Of a stretch of 64,000 nt of DNA, positions 8,776-17,709 are shown piece after piece. Source of the DNA: Sinorhizobium numidicum (GTDB lineage Bacteria; Pseudomonadota; Alphaproteobacteria; Rhizobiales; Rhizobiaceae). Made by a program: the position numbers and the translations under genes. How positions within the stretch are numbered: position 1 is the stretch's first letter; every line of letters begins with the position of its first letter. The stretch covers positions 1,982,001 through 2,046,000 of the forward strand of contig NZ_CP120368.1 of assembly GCF_029892045.1 (NCBI RefSeq). Direction: 5' to 3'. Below the pieces are notes generated by a model, which worked only from the letters and a program-made list of their open reading frames with translations, was not told where the DNA came from and searched no databases.

Positions 8776-10083
8776 ATGATCCCCCGTTACTCCCGGCCGG
8801 AAATGGTGGCCATCTGGTCGCCGGAAACCAAGTTCCGCATCTGGTTCGAGATCGAGGCGCACGCCTGCGACGCGCTCGCCGAAATCGGCGTTATCCCCAA
8901 GGAAGCGGCAAAGACCATCTGGGAAAAGGGCGGCGCGGCAAAGTTCGACGTCGACCGGATCGATGAGATCGAAGCCGTGACCAAACACGACGTCATCGCC
9001 TTTCTCACCCATCTCGCAGAATTCGTCGGTCCGGACAGTCGCTTCGTCCACCAGGGGATGACGTCTTCGGACGTGCTCGACACCTGCTTCAACGTGCAGC
9101 TCGTTCGCGCGACGGATCTGCTCCTTGCCGACATGGACAAGCTGCTGGAGGCGTTGAAGCGCCGCGCCTTCGAACACAAGGACACGGTTACCATCGGCCG
9201 TTCGCACGGCATCCACGCGGAGCCGACGACGTTCGGTATAAAGCTGGCACTTGCCTACGCGGAATTCGATCGCTGCAAACAGCGCCTTCTCGCCGCTCGT
9301 GAAGAGGTCGCAACCTGCGCTATTTCCGGCGCCGTCGGCACCTTCGCCAACATCGACCCGCGCGTCGAGGAACATGTGGCAAAGGCGCTCGGGCTGAAGC
9401 CTGAACCCGTCTCGACACAGGTGATCCCGCGTGATCGCCACGCGATGTATTTCGCAACCCTCGGCGTGATCGCCTCCTCGATCGAGCGTCTTGCGACCGA
9501 AATCCGCCATCTGCAGCGTACCGAAGTGCTGGAAGCGGAGGAATATTTCTCGCCGGGTCAGAAAGGCTCCTCGGCAATGCCGCACAAGCGTAACCCGGTG
9601 TTGACGGAAAACCTGACTGGTCTCGCCCGCATGGTCCGCGCCTTCGCTGTTCCGGCGATGGAAAACGTCGCGCTCTGGCACGAACGTGATATTTCGCATT
9701 CCTCGGTCGAACGCATGATCGGACCGGACGCGACGGTGACGCTCGATTTCGCGCTGGCGCGGCTGACCGGCGTCATCGACAAGCTGCTTGTCTATCCGGA
9801 CAACATGATGAAGAACATGAACAAGTTCCGCGGGCTTGTTCATTCGCAACGCGTGCTCCTCGCCCTCACCCAGGCCGGCGTCTCACGCGAGGATGCCTAT
9901 CGGCTGGTGCAGCGCAACGCCATGAGGGTCTGGGAAGAGGGCAAGGATTTCCTGGAGGAATTGTTGGCCGATGCGGAGGTCCGTGCAGCCCTTTGCGAGG
10001 AACAAATCCGCGAGAAATTCGACCTCGGCTATCACACCAAGCACGTTGATACGATCTTCCGCCGGGTTTTCGGCACGGCGTGA
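8776..10083 (+). CDS. purB: Adenylosuccinate lyase
   Basis: 435 residues. It catalyses two fumarate-releasing steps of purine synthesis: SAICAR to AICAR, and adenylosuccinate to AMP. The superfamily signature is GQKGSSAMPHKRNPV, with the catalytic Ser on the flexible loop, plus HQGMTSSDVLDTC and the TIGRSHGIHAEPTTFG region carrying the general-acid His. The ATG at 8776 gives MIPRYSRPEMVAIWS, the standard alphaproteobacterial start; an upstream TTG at 8728 adds 16 unrelated residues. A strong rho-independent terminator follows at 10105. Confidence 0.96.
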   Translation: MIPRYSRPEMVAIWSPETKFRIWFEIEAHACDALAEIGVIPKEAAKTIWEKGGAAKFDVDRIDEIEAVTKHDVIAFLTHLAEFVGPDSRFVHQGMTSSDVLDTCFNVQLVRATDLLLADMDKLLEALKRRAFEHKDTVTIGRSHGIHAEPTTFGIKLALAYAEFDRCKQRLLAAREEVATCAISGAVGTFANIDPRVEEHVAKALGLKPEPVSTQVIPRDRHAMYFATLGVIASSIERLATEIRHLQRTEVLEAEEYFSPGQKGSSAMPHKRNPVLTENLTGLARMVRAFAVPAMENVALWHERDISHSSVERMIGPDATVTLDFALARLTGVIDKLLVYPDNMMKNMNKFRGLVHSQRVLLALTQAGVSREDAYRLVQRNAMRVWEEGKDFLEELLADAEVRAALCEEQIREKFDLGYHTKHVDTIFRRVFGTA

Positions 10084-10104
10084 TTTGCTTCGCCGGTTCG
10101 AGAT

Positions 10105-10145
10105 CGCCCGCATTTGACGCTTGGCGCAAATGCGGGCGTTTTTTA
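10105..10145 (+). terminator. Rho-independent terminator after purB
   Basis: A perfect 12-bp stem, CGCCCGCATTTG paired with CAAATGCGGGCG, around a 10-base loop and followed by TTTTTT. It lies 22 bases after the purB stop. Confidence 0.9.
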
Positions 10146-10206
10146 GCAAACCCTTAACTGTCGCATGGAATAATCGAAGTCTGTCAAATCAGGTTTCGAG
10201 GAAGCC

Positions 10207-10512
10207 ATGGCATTTAGGGAGAGCGGTCAGCGCACATCCGTGCGCAATCAGACAAAGATAACCGGCACGGTCACATGCAAGACCGGCTCGAGCAACGGGG
10301 TCGTGACCGACCTCTCTGCTGAAGGCATCTGTTTCCAGCTCCTCTTCGACATCGGCGCGCGGATGGGCCAGGAGGTGACGATCCGCAGCGATGAGCTCGG
10401 CTACCTCGCCGGCATGGTGCGCTGGTGCCGCGGCGACAAGATCGGCATCAAGCTCAACCTCTCGTCAAACACCGCCGCGCAGATCTCATCCTATTACAAA
10501 TTCTTTCGCTAA
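10207..10512 (+). CDS. PilZ domain protein
   Basis: 101 residues forming little more than one PilZ domain: RTSVRNQTKITGTV replaces the usual RxxxR motif, TDLSAEGICFQ matches the D/NxSxxG motif, and GMVRWCRGDKIGIKL closes the barrel. PilZ domains generally bind cyclic di-GMP, but the RxxxR arginines here are degenerate (R9, R13), so binding is uncertain. A GAGGA site precedes the ATG. It stands alone between two strong terminators and is probably its own transcription unit. Confidence 0.8.
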   Translation: MAFRESGQRTSVRNQTKITGTVTCKTGSSNGVVTDLSAEGICFQLLFDIGARMGQEVTIRSDELGYLAGMVRWCRGDKIGIKLNLSSNTAAQISSYYKFFR

Positions 10513-10520
10513 TGGGCGGA

Positions 10521-10554
10521 AAGCGACCGGTCCTGAATAGAGGACCGGTCGCTT
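10521..10554. terminator. Bidirectional terminator between the PilZ and DUF2189 genes
   Basis: A perfect 14-bp stem, AAGCGACCGGTCCT paired with AGGACCGGTCGCTT, around the loop GAATAG. It lies between the convergent stops at 10512 and 10563. The flanking T-run is short on both strands. Confidence 0.8.
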
Positions 10555-10562
10555 GTTCCCTG

Positions 10563-11369
10563 CTAGCCAGCCGGTCCAGCCGGCTCGACCAGCTTGCGGT
10601 AGAGGTGCCAGGTCGCGTGCCCGAAAATCGGCATGATGAGGGCAAGACCGACAAAGATGGGGATGGACCCGATCACCAGTCCGGCAGCGATGATCAGGCC
10701 CCAGCAGGCGACCGGCACCGGGTTGGTGAGCGTCGCCCGTATCGAGGTATCGATCGCGGCAACCGCGCCGATATCGCGATCAAGCAGCAAGGGGAAGGTG
10801 ACCACGCTGATTGAAAGCACGATCACGGCAAACACGAACCCGACAGCGTTGCCGACGAGGATGAGTGTCCATCCCTCTTCCGTACCGATGATGCTGTTCC
10901 AGAAGGCCGAAATCGAATCCGGCGGTGTTCCGAATATTCGCATGTAAAGCGCCTGCGCGACCAGCAGCCAGGCGATGAAGATGATGAAGAGCAAGATGGC
11001 CACCGCCAGGATCGAGGGCAGCGCCGGCGACCGGTATAGCCGCAAAGCGTGCGGCCAGCGCGCATCCATGCCCAGTTCACGACGCCGGCTGATCTCGTAA
11101 AGGCCGATCGCCGCGACAGGCCCGATGAGGGCGAAGCCGGATGCGAGCGGGTAGAGCAGAGGCAACATGTTTGCCCCGGCGCTCCAGGTCATGAGCACCG
11201 CACCGGCAACGGGATAAATGAGACACAGAAATACATAATGCGACGGCTTCTCGCGGAAATCGTCCAGCCCGAGACGCAACGCGTCGAACACATCTGCAAT
11301 GCCAATCTTTCGTATGCCGGGATGGTCAACACTCGCATTCGGTCCCGACAGGACATGGAAGGTTGTCAT
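10563..11369 (-). CDS. DUF2189 family integral membrane protein
   Basis: 268 residues with about six membrane segments, including HYVFLCLIYPVAGAVLMTW, LPLLYPLASGFALIGPVAAIG, ILAVAILLFIIFIAWLLVAQ, VGNAVGFVFAVIVLSISVVTF and a C-terminal pair. The central GLYEISRRRELGMDARW and the FGHATWHLYRKLVEP ending are what I associate with DUF2189. It has been noted beside cytochrome-oxidase and membrane-stress genes, but no function is established and none of those genes is here. It is a single gene, divergent from the hydrolase at 11528. Confidence 0.82.
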   Translation of the reverse strand: MTTFHVLSGPNASVDHPGIRKIGIADVFDALRLGLDDFREKPSHYVFLCLIYPVAGAVLMTWSAGANMLPLLYPLASGFALIGPVAAIGLYEISRRRELGMDARWPHALRLYRSPALPSILAVAILLFIIFIAWLLVAQALYMRIFGTPPDSISAFWNSIIGTEEGWTLILVGNAVGFVFAVIVLSISVVTFPLLLDRDIGAVAAIDTSIRATLTNPVPVACWGLIIAAGLVIGSIPIFVGLALIMPIFGHATWHLYRKLVEPAGPAG

Positions 11370-11527
11370 GGCTCACACTCCTCAACGAACCAGAGCGGCC
11401 ACGGACTCACGACAACGGCGAAACTGGGCCGCTGCCTCCGCGACCGGCAGATCGATTATACAGAAAACGCGGCCTCTGTCGCCTGCGCCTTGACTTCGGC
11501 TCTTTTCGGCTCCACATCGCGGCGGTC

Positions 11528-12082
11528 ATGAAGGTTTCAGAAGCGCATATCCTCATCGTTCCGGGCTATACGAACTCCGGTCCGGACCATTGGCAAACCA
11601 GATGGGAGCGAAAGCTCTCGACCGCACGGCGCGTCGAACAGGCGGAATGGTCGAAGCCCGTGCGGCAGGACTGGGTGGCGCGCATGGCCCAGGAGGTCAA
11701 TGCCGCCAGCAAGCCGATTGTCGTCGTCGCGCACTCCCTCGGCGTCGCCACGGCGATTCATGCCCTGCCCCATTACAAAAAGAAAATCGCCGGTGCCTTC
11801 CTGGTCGCCCCGCCGGATGTGGCCAATCCCAAGATCCGGCCGAAGCACTTGATGACCTTCGGCCCCTATCCGCGCGATCCGCTGCCCTTCCCATCGCTGA
11901 TGGTCGCGAGCCGAAACGATCCGTTCGGATCCTACGAACATGCCGGTGACATTGCCAACGCTTGGGGATCGCTTCTTGTCGATGCAGGAGAGGCCGGTCA
12001 CATCAACGCCGCATCCGGACATGGCCCCTGGCCCGAAGGAACGATGGTCTTCGCTCAATTTCTCAGCCGGCTACGCCTTTAG
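11528..12082 (+). CDS. RBBP9/YdeN-type serine hydrolase
   Basis: 184 residues, the usual size for this small alpha/beta-hydrolase family. It opens HILIVPGYTNSGPDHWQTRWE and carries the nucleophile elbow VVAHSLGVATA; the acid and histidine of the triad are probably in SRNDPFGS and GEAGHINAASGHGPWPEG. The substrate is unknown; family members hydrolyse small esters. The ATG at 11528 matches the family start, whereas longer in-frame readings run into noncoding sequence. It is monocistronic. Confidence 0.87.
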   Translation: MKVSEAHILIVPGYTNSGPDHWQTRWERKLSTARRVEQAEWSKPVRQDWVARMAQEVNAASKPIVVVAHSLGVATAIHALPHYKKKIAGAFLVAPPDVANPKIRPKHLMTFGPYPRDPLPFPSLMVASRNDPFGSYEHAGDIANAWGSLLVDAGEAGHINAASGHGPWPEGTMVFAQFLSRLRL

Positions 12083-12140
12083 GGGAACGCGGGGCACCAT
12101 CTTCTCCGCGCGCGGCTCGATGGCCCTTTGGAACAGAGAC

Positions 12141-12173
12141 GAAAAAAGCCGCCCGGCATTGCTCTCGGGCGGC
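12141..12173 (-). terminator. Terminator of the ATPase zeta-subunit gene
   Basis: Read on the minus strand, a GCCGCCC/GGGCGGC stem is followed by TTTTTTC. It lies 25 bases past the stop at 12198 and also between two convergent genes. Confidence 0.82.
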
Positions 12174-12197
12174 GTCGCTTCCGGAATGCCGGGTCGC

Positions 12198-12512
12198 TTA
12201 GCTGTTCTCAATCTGTTCGACGGCTTCGGCCAGAAACTCTAGCATCCGAACGCGGATGTCGTCTTCCGTCAAGGTCAACCCGGCAGCGTCGAAATCGGCC
12301 TTGATCTTGCGCACGACGTCCTCATGGCCGACTTCCTCAAAGTCGACGGCGATGACCTCTTTCGCATAGGCTTCGGCATCCGGCCTGTTCAAGAGACCGG
12401 CGGCCCAGAGGCCGAGCATCTTGTTGCGGCGCGCTTCGGCCCTAAACCTCAACTCTTGGTCCCGCGCAAACTTCGCCTCGAAGGCTTTCTCGCGATCCTG
12501 CATCGTGGTCAT
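12198..12512 (-). CDS. F1F0-ATPase inhibitor subunit zeta (DUF1476)
   Basis: 104 residues matching DUF1476 throughout: MQDREKAFEAKFARDQELRFRAEARRNK, then LGLWAAGLLN and AYAKEVI, then VRKIKADFDAAG. In Paracoccus denitrificans this protein is the zeta subunit, whose N-terminal region blocks rotation of the F1 motor against ATP hydrolysis. The highly charged first 20 residues match that inhibitory segment, but the strength of inhibition varies among alphaproteobacteria. The ATG at 12512 follows an AGGGAG site; an adjacent TTG at 12515 is an alternative. It is divergent from purC and far from any atp operon in view. Confidence 0.9.
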   Translation of the reverse strand: MTTMQDREKAFEAKFARDQELRFRAEARRNKMLGLWAAGLLNRPDAEAYAKEVIAVDFEEVGHEDVVRKIKADFDAAGLTLTEDDIRVRMLEFLAEAVEQIENS

Positions 12513-12742
12513 CAATCGATCTCCCTGAAAAATTCCAGCCGGAAACAGTTATCGCCATAAACCAAAACACTGCTCAAAGTGCAATGCGCCTTTTCGTCTT
12601 TGCTGACTTTCATGATACCCTAATCTAAATCGGGGGAAGGGAAGATACGCCGATTGTGAAATGCGTTCTTTTCAGATATGGACCCGCTGAGAAAACTCCA
12701 ATTGCGCGACCCAAGCGCGCCAACAACCACAGAGACAAATCC

Positions 12743-13507
12743 ATGAATCGTCGGCGCCGTATCTACGAGGGCAAGGCTAAGATCCTTTACGAGGGTCCGG
12801 AACCTGGCACACTGATCCAGTTTTTCAAGGATGATGCGACCGCCTTCAACAAGAAGAAGCATGATGTCATCGACGGAAAGGGTGTGCTCAACAATCGGAT
12901 TTCCGAGTACATTTTCACCCATCTGAACAAGATCGGCATTCCGACGCATTTCATCCGCCGCCTCAACATGCGCGAGCAGTTGATCAAAGAGGTGGAAATC
13001 ATTCCACTCGAGATCGTCGTGCGCAACGTTGCCGCCGGCTCGCTCGCAAAGCGCCTCGGTATCGAGGAAGGCACGGTACTGCCGCGTTCGATCATCGAAT
13101 TCTACTATAAGGCCGACGCGCTCGACGATCCGATGGTGTCCGAAGAGCACATCACCGCTTTCGGTTGGGCGAGCCCGCAGGAACTCGATGACATCATGGC
13201 GCTCGCCATCCGCATCAACGACTTCCTTTCCGGCCTCTTCCTCGGTGTCGGTATCCAGCTCGTCGACTTCAAGATCGAATGCGGCCGCCTGTTCGAAGGC
13301 GACATGATGCGTATCGTGCTTGCCGATGAGATTTCCCCGGACAGCTGCCGTCTCTGGGATGTCGAAACCAAGGAAAAGATGGACAAGGACCGGTTCCGCC
13401 GCGACATGGGCGGTTTGGTCGAAGCCTATCAGGAAGTGGCCCGCCGTCTCGGCATCATCAACGAGAACGAGCCGCCGCGCGGCTCCGGTCCGGTGCTCGT
13501 CAAGTAA
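12743..13507 (+). CDS. purC: SAICAR synthetase (phosphoribosylaminoimidazole-succinocarboxamide synthase)
   Basis: 254 residues. It joins CAIR and aspartate with ATP to make SAICAR. The family opening [15 protein letters not shown] is followed by [28 protein letters not shown] and [33 protein letters not shown], all standard PurC motifs. The ATG at 12743 gives the usual N-terminus. purS begins 16 bases downstream and purQ follows, forming a purC-purS-purQ unit whose products act at steps 4 and 8 of the pathway. Confidence 0.97.
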   Translation: MNRRRRIYEGKAKILYEGPEPGTLIQFFKDDATAFNKKKHDVIDGKGVLNNRISEYIFTHLNKIGIPTHFIRRLNMREQLIKEVEIIPLEIVVRNVAAGSLAKRLGIEEGTVLPRSIIEFYYKADALDDPMVSEEHITAFGWASPQELDDIMALAIRINDFLSGLFLGVGIQLVDFKIECGRLFEGDMMRIVLADEISPDSCRLWDVETKEKMDKDRFRRDMGGLVEAYQEVARRLGIINENEPPRGSGPVLVK

Positions 13508-13523
13508 TATGGGGATAAGACAA

Positions 13524-13766
13524 GTGATCAAGGCACGCGTAACCGTGACGCTGAAGAACGGCGTTCTCGATCCGCAGGGCAAGGCTATAGAAGGCGCGCT
13601 CGGCGCCCTCGGCTTTGACGGCATCGGCCAGGTTCGCCAGGGCAAGGTTTTTGACTTGCAAATCGAGACGGCCGACAAGGCCAAGGCTGAGGCCGATCTC
13701 AAGGCGATGTGCGAAAAACTCCTGGCAAACACCGTCATCGAAAACTACAGCATTTCCCTCGCCTGA
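13524..13766 (+). CDS. purS: FGAM synthase subunit PurS
   Basis: 80 residues, the normal PurS size: MIKARVTVTLKNGVLDPQGKA, then LGFDGIGQVRQGK and LLANTVIENYSISL. PurS bridges PurL and PurQ so that ammonia from glutamine reaches FGAR. I selected the GTG at 13524 because GGGGATAAG lies just upstream and the product then matches the family start; an ATG at 13509 would add five residues. It sits between purC and purQ, as expected for the three-part FGAM synthase of this lineage. Confidence 0.95.
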   Translation: MIKARVTVTLKNGVLDPQGKAIEGALGALGFDGIGQVRQGKVFDLQIETADKAKAEADLKAMCEKLLANTVIENYSISLA

Positions 13767-13915
13767 CTGGCGGGGGAATGAGATGCGCTGGCAAATTTGC
13801 TCGGCGTCGGGGCTCAGCCCCGCAATCGCCGAACCATTGAACCAGCGTTTCCACTGCGTTGAAAATCGCCTCGAAACGCGCAGCGCTTCGAGGCCAAGGC
13901 AAGGTATGTACGTCT

Positions 13916-14587
13916 ATGAAATCAGCCGTCGTCCAGCTTCCAGGCCTCAACCGTGATCGCGACATGATCGCAGCGCTCACGAAGATCTCCGGCAAGCCGC
14001 CGGTCACCGTATGGCAGACCGAGACGGAAATTCCGGATGTCGACCTGATCGTCATTCCCGGTGGCTTTTCCTATGGCGATTACCTGCGCTGCGGTGCGAT
14101 CGCGGCGCGGATGCCGGTGATGCAGGCGATCAAGGCCAAGGCGGATCAGGGCGTGCGAGTTCTCGGCGTCTGCAACGGATTTCAGATCCTCGTCGAAGCG
14201 GGCATGCTGCCGGGCGCGCTGATGCGCAATGCCTCGCTGAAATTCGTCTGCCGCGAGATCAAGCTCGAAGTCGCCAACGCCGACACGGATTTCACCCGCG
14301 CCTATTCGAAGGGTCAGATCATCCGCAGCCCCGTCGCCCATCATGACGGTAATTTCTTCGCCGATACGGAAACCCTGAAAGTGATCGAAGGCAATGGGCA
14401 GGTCGTGTTCCGCTATGCCGACGGCACCAACCCAAATGGCTCGATCAACGATATTGCCGGCGTCATGAATGCTAAGGGCAACGTGCTCGGCATGATGCCG
14501 CATCCGGAAAACCTAATCGAGGCGGCGCATGGCGGTTCGGACGGCCGCGGCCTCTTCGCATCTGCGCTCGAGGTAATCGCCGCTTAA
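13916..14587 (+). CDS. purQ: FGAM synthase glutaminase subunit PurQ
   Basis: 223 residues forming a class I glutamine amidotransferase. The nucleophile Cys is in GVCNGFQIL, and the His-Glu pair is in MMPHPEN. It supplies ammonia to PurL (17710) through PurS. The ATG at 13916 gives [17 protein letters not shown], the standard N-terminus. A 149-base gap separates it from purS. purL itself lies about 3.1 kb further on, beyond five unrelated small genes. Confidence 0.97.
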   Translation: MKSAVVQLPGLNRDRDMIAALTKISGKPPVTVWQTETEIPDVDLIVIPGGFSYGDYLRCGAIAARMPVMQAIKAKADQGVRVLGVCNGFQILVEAGMLPGALMRNASLKFVCREIKLEVANADTDFTRAYSKGQIIRSPVAHHDGNFFADTETLKVIEGNGQVVFRYADGTNPNGSINDIAGVMNAKGNVLGMMPHPENLIEAAHGGSDGRGLFASALEVIAA

Positions 14588-14640
14588 CCATATGGCTGCT
14601 AGAAGGCGGCATCCCTCACCGCGATCCAGCGAGACCGCCT

Positions 14641-15048
14641 ATGCCATCCATGACCTACGGACGCTTTCTTGCGCTCGCCTGCGCCACCGCAAGCCTGACG
14701 CTTGTAGCCGCGTGCCAATCGAACCGCCCGGCTGCGCCGGCGGCGAGCTCCGCTGCGCTCCCGACAATGGAGCGCGTGGCGCTCGGCGCCAATGGCTGCT
14801 GGTTCAAGTCGGGTGATCCCGCGTTCAAGGCTTACCGTCTCGCACCGGAGCTCAACTCCTTCTCAGGGCGTCCACGCATTCTGATCGTACCGCGCAAGTC
14901 GCCCGAAGCGCGGCCGCTGGCGGTCATCCAGGCCGAAGGACACCCTGCCCGGCTACAGGCCTTCGGACCGCTGCTCAGCGAGCCCGTGGGCACGCGCATG
15001 GCGGCGGACGTGCGGCGATGGGCTGCCGGCGGCCAAGGCTGCAATTGA
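14641..15048 (+). CDS. Hypothetical small lipoprotein
   Basis: 135 residues. The signal region ends with a lipobox, LVAAC at residues 21-25, so the mature protein is probably lipid-anchored. The rest has the patterns GANGCWFKSGDPAF and PRILIVPRKSPEARP and ends with a lone Cys. No domain was recognised. A second in-frame ATG at 14650 would leave the signal peptide intact and is equally possible. It is 53 bases after purQ on the same strand and could be read through from it. Confidence 0.72.
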   Translation: MPSMTYGRFLALACATASLTLVAACQSNRPAAPAASSAALPTMERVALGANGCWFKSGDPAFKAYRLAPELNSFSGRPRILIVPRKSPEARPLAVIQAEGHPARLQAFGPLLSEPVGTRMAADVRRWAAGGQGCN

Positions 15049-15101
15049 TCTTAGGTGAGAGCCGCTCGGTTGCGCATCTCCAAGGCGACCTTCTGCCGGC
15101 T

Positions 15102-15413
15102 TCAGGAATCTGATGGCTGGGGACCGTCGTAACCGTCGATTATCGCCAAATCCATCACCGATCTGCCCTGCCGCAACGCCATGGCTTTCGCATATTCGGG
15201 CGAGTGATAGCACTCCAGCGCGGCGCTGTAAGTAGGGAATTCGATCACGACAATGCGTGAGCGCAGCTTTCCTTCGGGGGTCTCGCGTTGGCCACCGCGG
15301 GCAAGAAAGTGCCCGCCGTACTTTCGAAAAGCATTCGCGTTCTCGGCTATATAAGCCTTGTATCCCTCCGGATCGGTAACATCGACGGACGCCACCCAAT
15401 ATCCCTTTGTCAT
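15102..15413 (-). CDS. DUF1330 family protein
   Basis: 103 residues with the dimeric ferredoxin-like barrel pattern of DUF1330: GYWVASVDVTDPEGYKAYIAEN, then YGGHFLARGGQRE and IVVIEFPTYSAALECYHSPEYAKAM. No enzymatic activity is established for the family. The ATG at 15413 gives the typical MTKGYWVA start. It appears monocistronic, convergent with the lipoprotein gene. Confidence 0.87.
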   Translation of the reverse strand: MTKGYWVASVDVTDPEGYKAYIAENANAFRKYGGHFLARGGQRETPEGKLRSRIVVIEFPTYSAALECYHSPEYAKAMALRQGRSVMDLAIIDGYDGPQPSDS

Positions 15414-15604
15414 CGCTTCTTGCCTCTTGCTTGGAACAATCGCCGATTGAAAACAGCCTTGGCTTCTGCGCATGCAACGATACCACTTCGCCGGGTATCG
15501 CGACATACCCCAATCTCGCAGCCTCCATGCGGATTGCTTGCCGCTGAGAGCACCTAAATCTCTTGAGTGCTTGCATGCACTGAAAAAATCTAAGATCGGC
15601 GCAG

Positions 15605-15859
15605 CTACCGCCAGAACGGAACGGCAGCCTCCCGCCGCGCCTCGGCCTTGGAAATCCCGATATCCTTAAGTTGCTTATCGCTCAATTCGTCGAGCGCCAG
15701 GCGGCTGCGCTTCTTGGCAGCCAGCGCGCAGTAAAAGCGCCAGAGCCGGACAAAAACACTGACCACATCGAACACCAACCGCGGTGCGAATCCCGACCTC
15801 TGCAACCGAGCGTCCGGCTCTTCGAACGGCGGCAACTGAATTGTATCAATTGTAATCAT
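15605..15859 (-). CDS. DUF1127 family protein
   Basis: 84 residues. The C-terminal half is the DUF1127 segment RLALDELSDKQLKDIGISKAEA, preceded by a basic linker (AAKKRSR). DUF1127 proteins in rhizobia are arginine-rich small proteins reported to affect phosphate and carbon metabolism; the mechanism is not settled. The ATG at 15859 follows GAAGG. It diverges from the MocR-type regulator at 15942, and the 82-base gap could hold shared control sites. Confidence 0.82.
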   Translation of the reverse strand: MITIDTIQLPPFEEPDARLQRSGFAPRLVFDVVSVFVRLWRFYCALAAKKRSRLALDELSDKQLKDIGISKAEARREAAVPFWR

Positions 15860-15941
15860 TGCCTTCACCAATGTCCTTGTTGATCTTATTGGCTCAGTGA
15901 TAATTGACTCAATCTCTGAAGCAATATAGATAATTGTCACG

Positions 15942-17360
15942 ATGACAACTTGGCTTCCCGACATTCAGCAGGGCACCGGACCGCTCTACGCCCGGATCGC
16001 CGACCAGATAGAACAGGCGATCAGCACCGGTACGCTGCCCGCTGGCACGAAGCTGCCGCCGCAGCGCAACCTCGCCTTTGACATCGGCGTGACGATCGGC
16101 ACGATCGGGCGGGCGTACAATATCGTGCGCGGGCGGGGCCTCGTCAGCGGCGAAGTCGGCCGCGGGACATATGTGCTCGATCATCCGGAGAGCCGGCCGC
16201 CCGAACAGTCTGATCCCCTCACCACCTCTCTCGCCGGAACGCGGCCGATCATAGCGCCCGCGGGCAAGCTGCGTTTCGACAGCACCGCCGCACCGGATAT
16301 CGGCCAGGGCGAGATTTTGGCGAGATTGCTGGGTGACATTAGCCGTGAGCATCACACGGATATTGCGAGCTACGCCCGCAACTTTCCGGATCATTGGTTC
16401 GATGCGGGCTCGCAGTGGCTGGCACGCGGCAATTTCCGGCCGGCACCTGAGAGCATTGTACCGACGCTCGGCGCCCACGCAGCCGTCGTCGCGGTGATTT
16501 CAGCCGTCACCTCCCCCGGCGACCGCATAGCGTTCGAGACTCTGACCTATTCCCAGGTTAGCCGCAGCGCTGGATTGATCGGCCGGCGCATTGCGCTGAT
16601 GGAAAGCGATGAATTCGGTCTGATACCGGATGACTTCGAGCGTGTCTGTGCTCAGCAGCATCCGAAGCTTGCCTTCCTGATGCCCGGTGCACAGAACCCG
16701 ACGGTCTCCGTAATGCCGTTGGATAGACGTCAGGCGGTTGCCGAAATTGCGCGGAAATACGGCGTGTGGCTGGTCGAGGATAACCTTTATGGCTCCATGA
16801 CGGGTGACCCGATACCGCTCTTAGCGGAACTTGCTCCCGAGCGCACCTTTCTCGTTGGCGGCCTTTCGAAGTCGGTTGCCGCCGGCGTGCGCGGCGGCTG
16901 GGTCGGCTGCCCGCCACATTTCAGCCAACGCATCCGTATTGCGCACAAGATGGTGAGCGGCGGTCTTCCTTTCATCCTCGCCGAGCTTTGCGCCCGTCTG
17001 GTTCTTTCGGGGGCCGCTTCCGCCCTGCGTAACCGCGGCGTCGAAGAAATCGGCGCGCGCGAGGCTATGGCGCGCCAAATCTTTTCCGGCCTCGAATTCA
17101 ACTCCCACCCCAGGGTTCCGTTCCTCTGGCTGAAGCTGCCGGATCCCTGGCTTTCGGGAACCTTCAAGCAGGCAGCCCTGCAGGAAGGTGTCCTCATAGA
17201 CGACGAGGACGAATTCAAGGCGGGACGCGCCAACCGCGTCTTCCACCGCATCCGCATCGGCTTCTCCTCCCCCGTCGAGCGATCCGAAGTGCAGAGAGGG
17301 TTTCAAGTTCTAAGGCGACTGCTCGATAGCGGTCGCACGGGCTACGACAGCTTCGATTGA
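15942..17360 (+). CDS. MocR-type (GntR-aminotransferase) transcriptional regulator
   Basis: 472 residues. Residues about 13-80 form a GntR winged helix (LYARIADQIEQAISTGTLPAGTKLPPQRNLA, then GRGTYVL). The rest is a fold-type I aminotransferase domain with the cofactor-binding lysine in GGLSKSVAAGVRGGWVG and AQNPTVSVMPLDRRQ. MocR regulators sense PLP or PLP-amine adducts and usually control vitamin B6 or amine-metabolism genes, commonly divergent ones. Here the divergent gene encodes a DUF1127 protein and no B6 gene is nearby, so the target is unclear. Confidence 0.93.
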   Translation: MTTWLPDIQQGTGPLYARIADQIEQAISTGTLPAGTKLPPQRNLAFDIGVTIGTIGRAYNIVRGRGLVSGEVGRGTYVLDHPESRPPEQSDPLTTSLAGTRPIIAPAGKLRFDSTAAPDIGQGEILARLLGDISREHHTDIASYARNFPDHWFDAGSQWLARGNFRPAPESIVPTLGAHAAVVAVISAVTSPGDRIAFETLTYSQVSRSAGLIGRRIALMESDEFGLIPDDFERVCAQQHPKLAFLMPGAQNPTVSVMPLDRRQAVAEIARKYGVWLVEDNLYGSMTGDPIPLLAELAPERTFLVGGLSKSVAAGVRGGWVGCPPHFSQRIRIAHKMVSGGLPFILAELCARLVLSGAASALRNRGVEEIGAREAMARQIFSGLEFNSHPRVPFLWLKLPDPWLSGTFKQAALQEGVLIDDEDEFKAGRANRVFHRIRIGFSSPVERSEVQRGFQVLRRLLDSGRTGYDSFD

Positions 17361-17709
17361 GGTCTTTTTGAGGGTGACTTTGGCGCAAGCCAAGGCAATC
17401 TGTTGTCGATTCTGCATGATTGATATGCGTGGAGAGGGTTTCGCACGAGCTTTGCGACGGCCCAAACGACGGCCTGACGCGCGCGGGGCTGATGCTCGGC
17501 TACAAGTTCTAGAAGCACAGGAATATGGGGCCCGCGAGCCGGGTTCGCGCGCCCTGCCCGGCCTGTTGATCGAGCGTATTTTTCTGTCGCGCCACGCCGC
17601 AGCATAGGCTAAAGAAGCCGCAAAGCGCTCCCAGTGTCTGTTGCGGTTCGCACGCGCCCGTGTCCCTCATGGAGGATTTGCGCGCCGCCCGAAGGATTGA
17701 CGGTCGACG
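17361..17709. other. 349-base gap before purL, no gene seen
   Basis: Short open frames exist here, but none has a ribosome-binding site or a recognisable product. It contains no strong terminator stem. It presumably carries the purL promoter. Confidence 0.6.

Noticed and set aside
17368..17607. A 79-codon plus-strand frame between the MocR gene and purL
   Set aside because: No ribosome-binding site, no family pattern and composition unlike the flanking genes.
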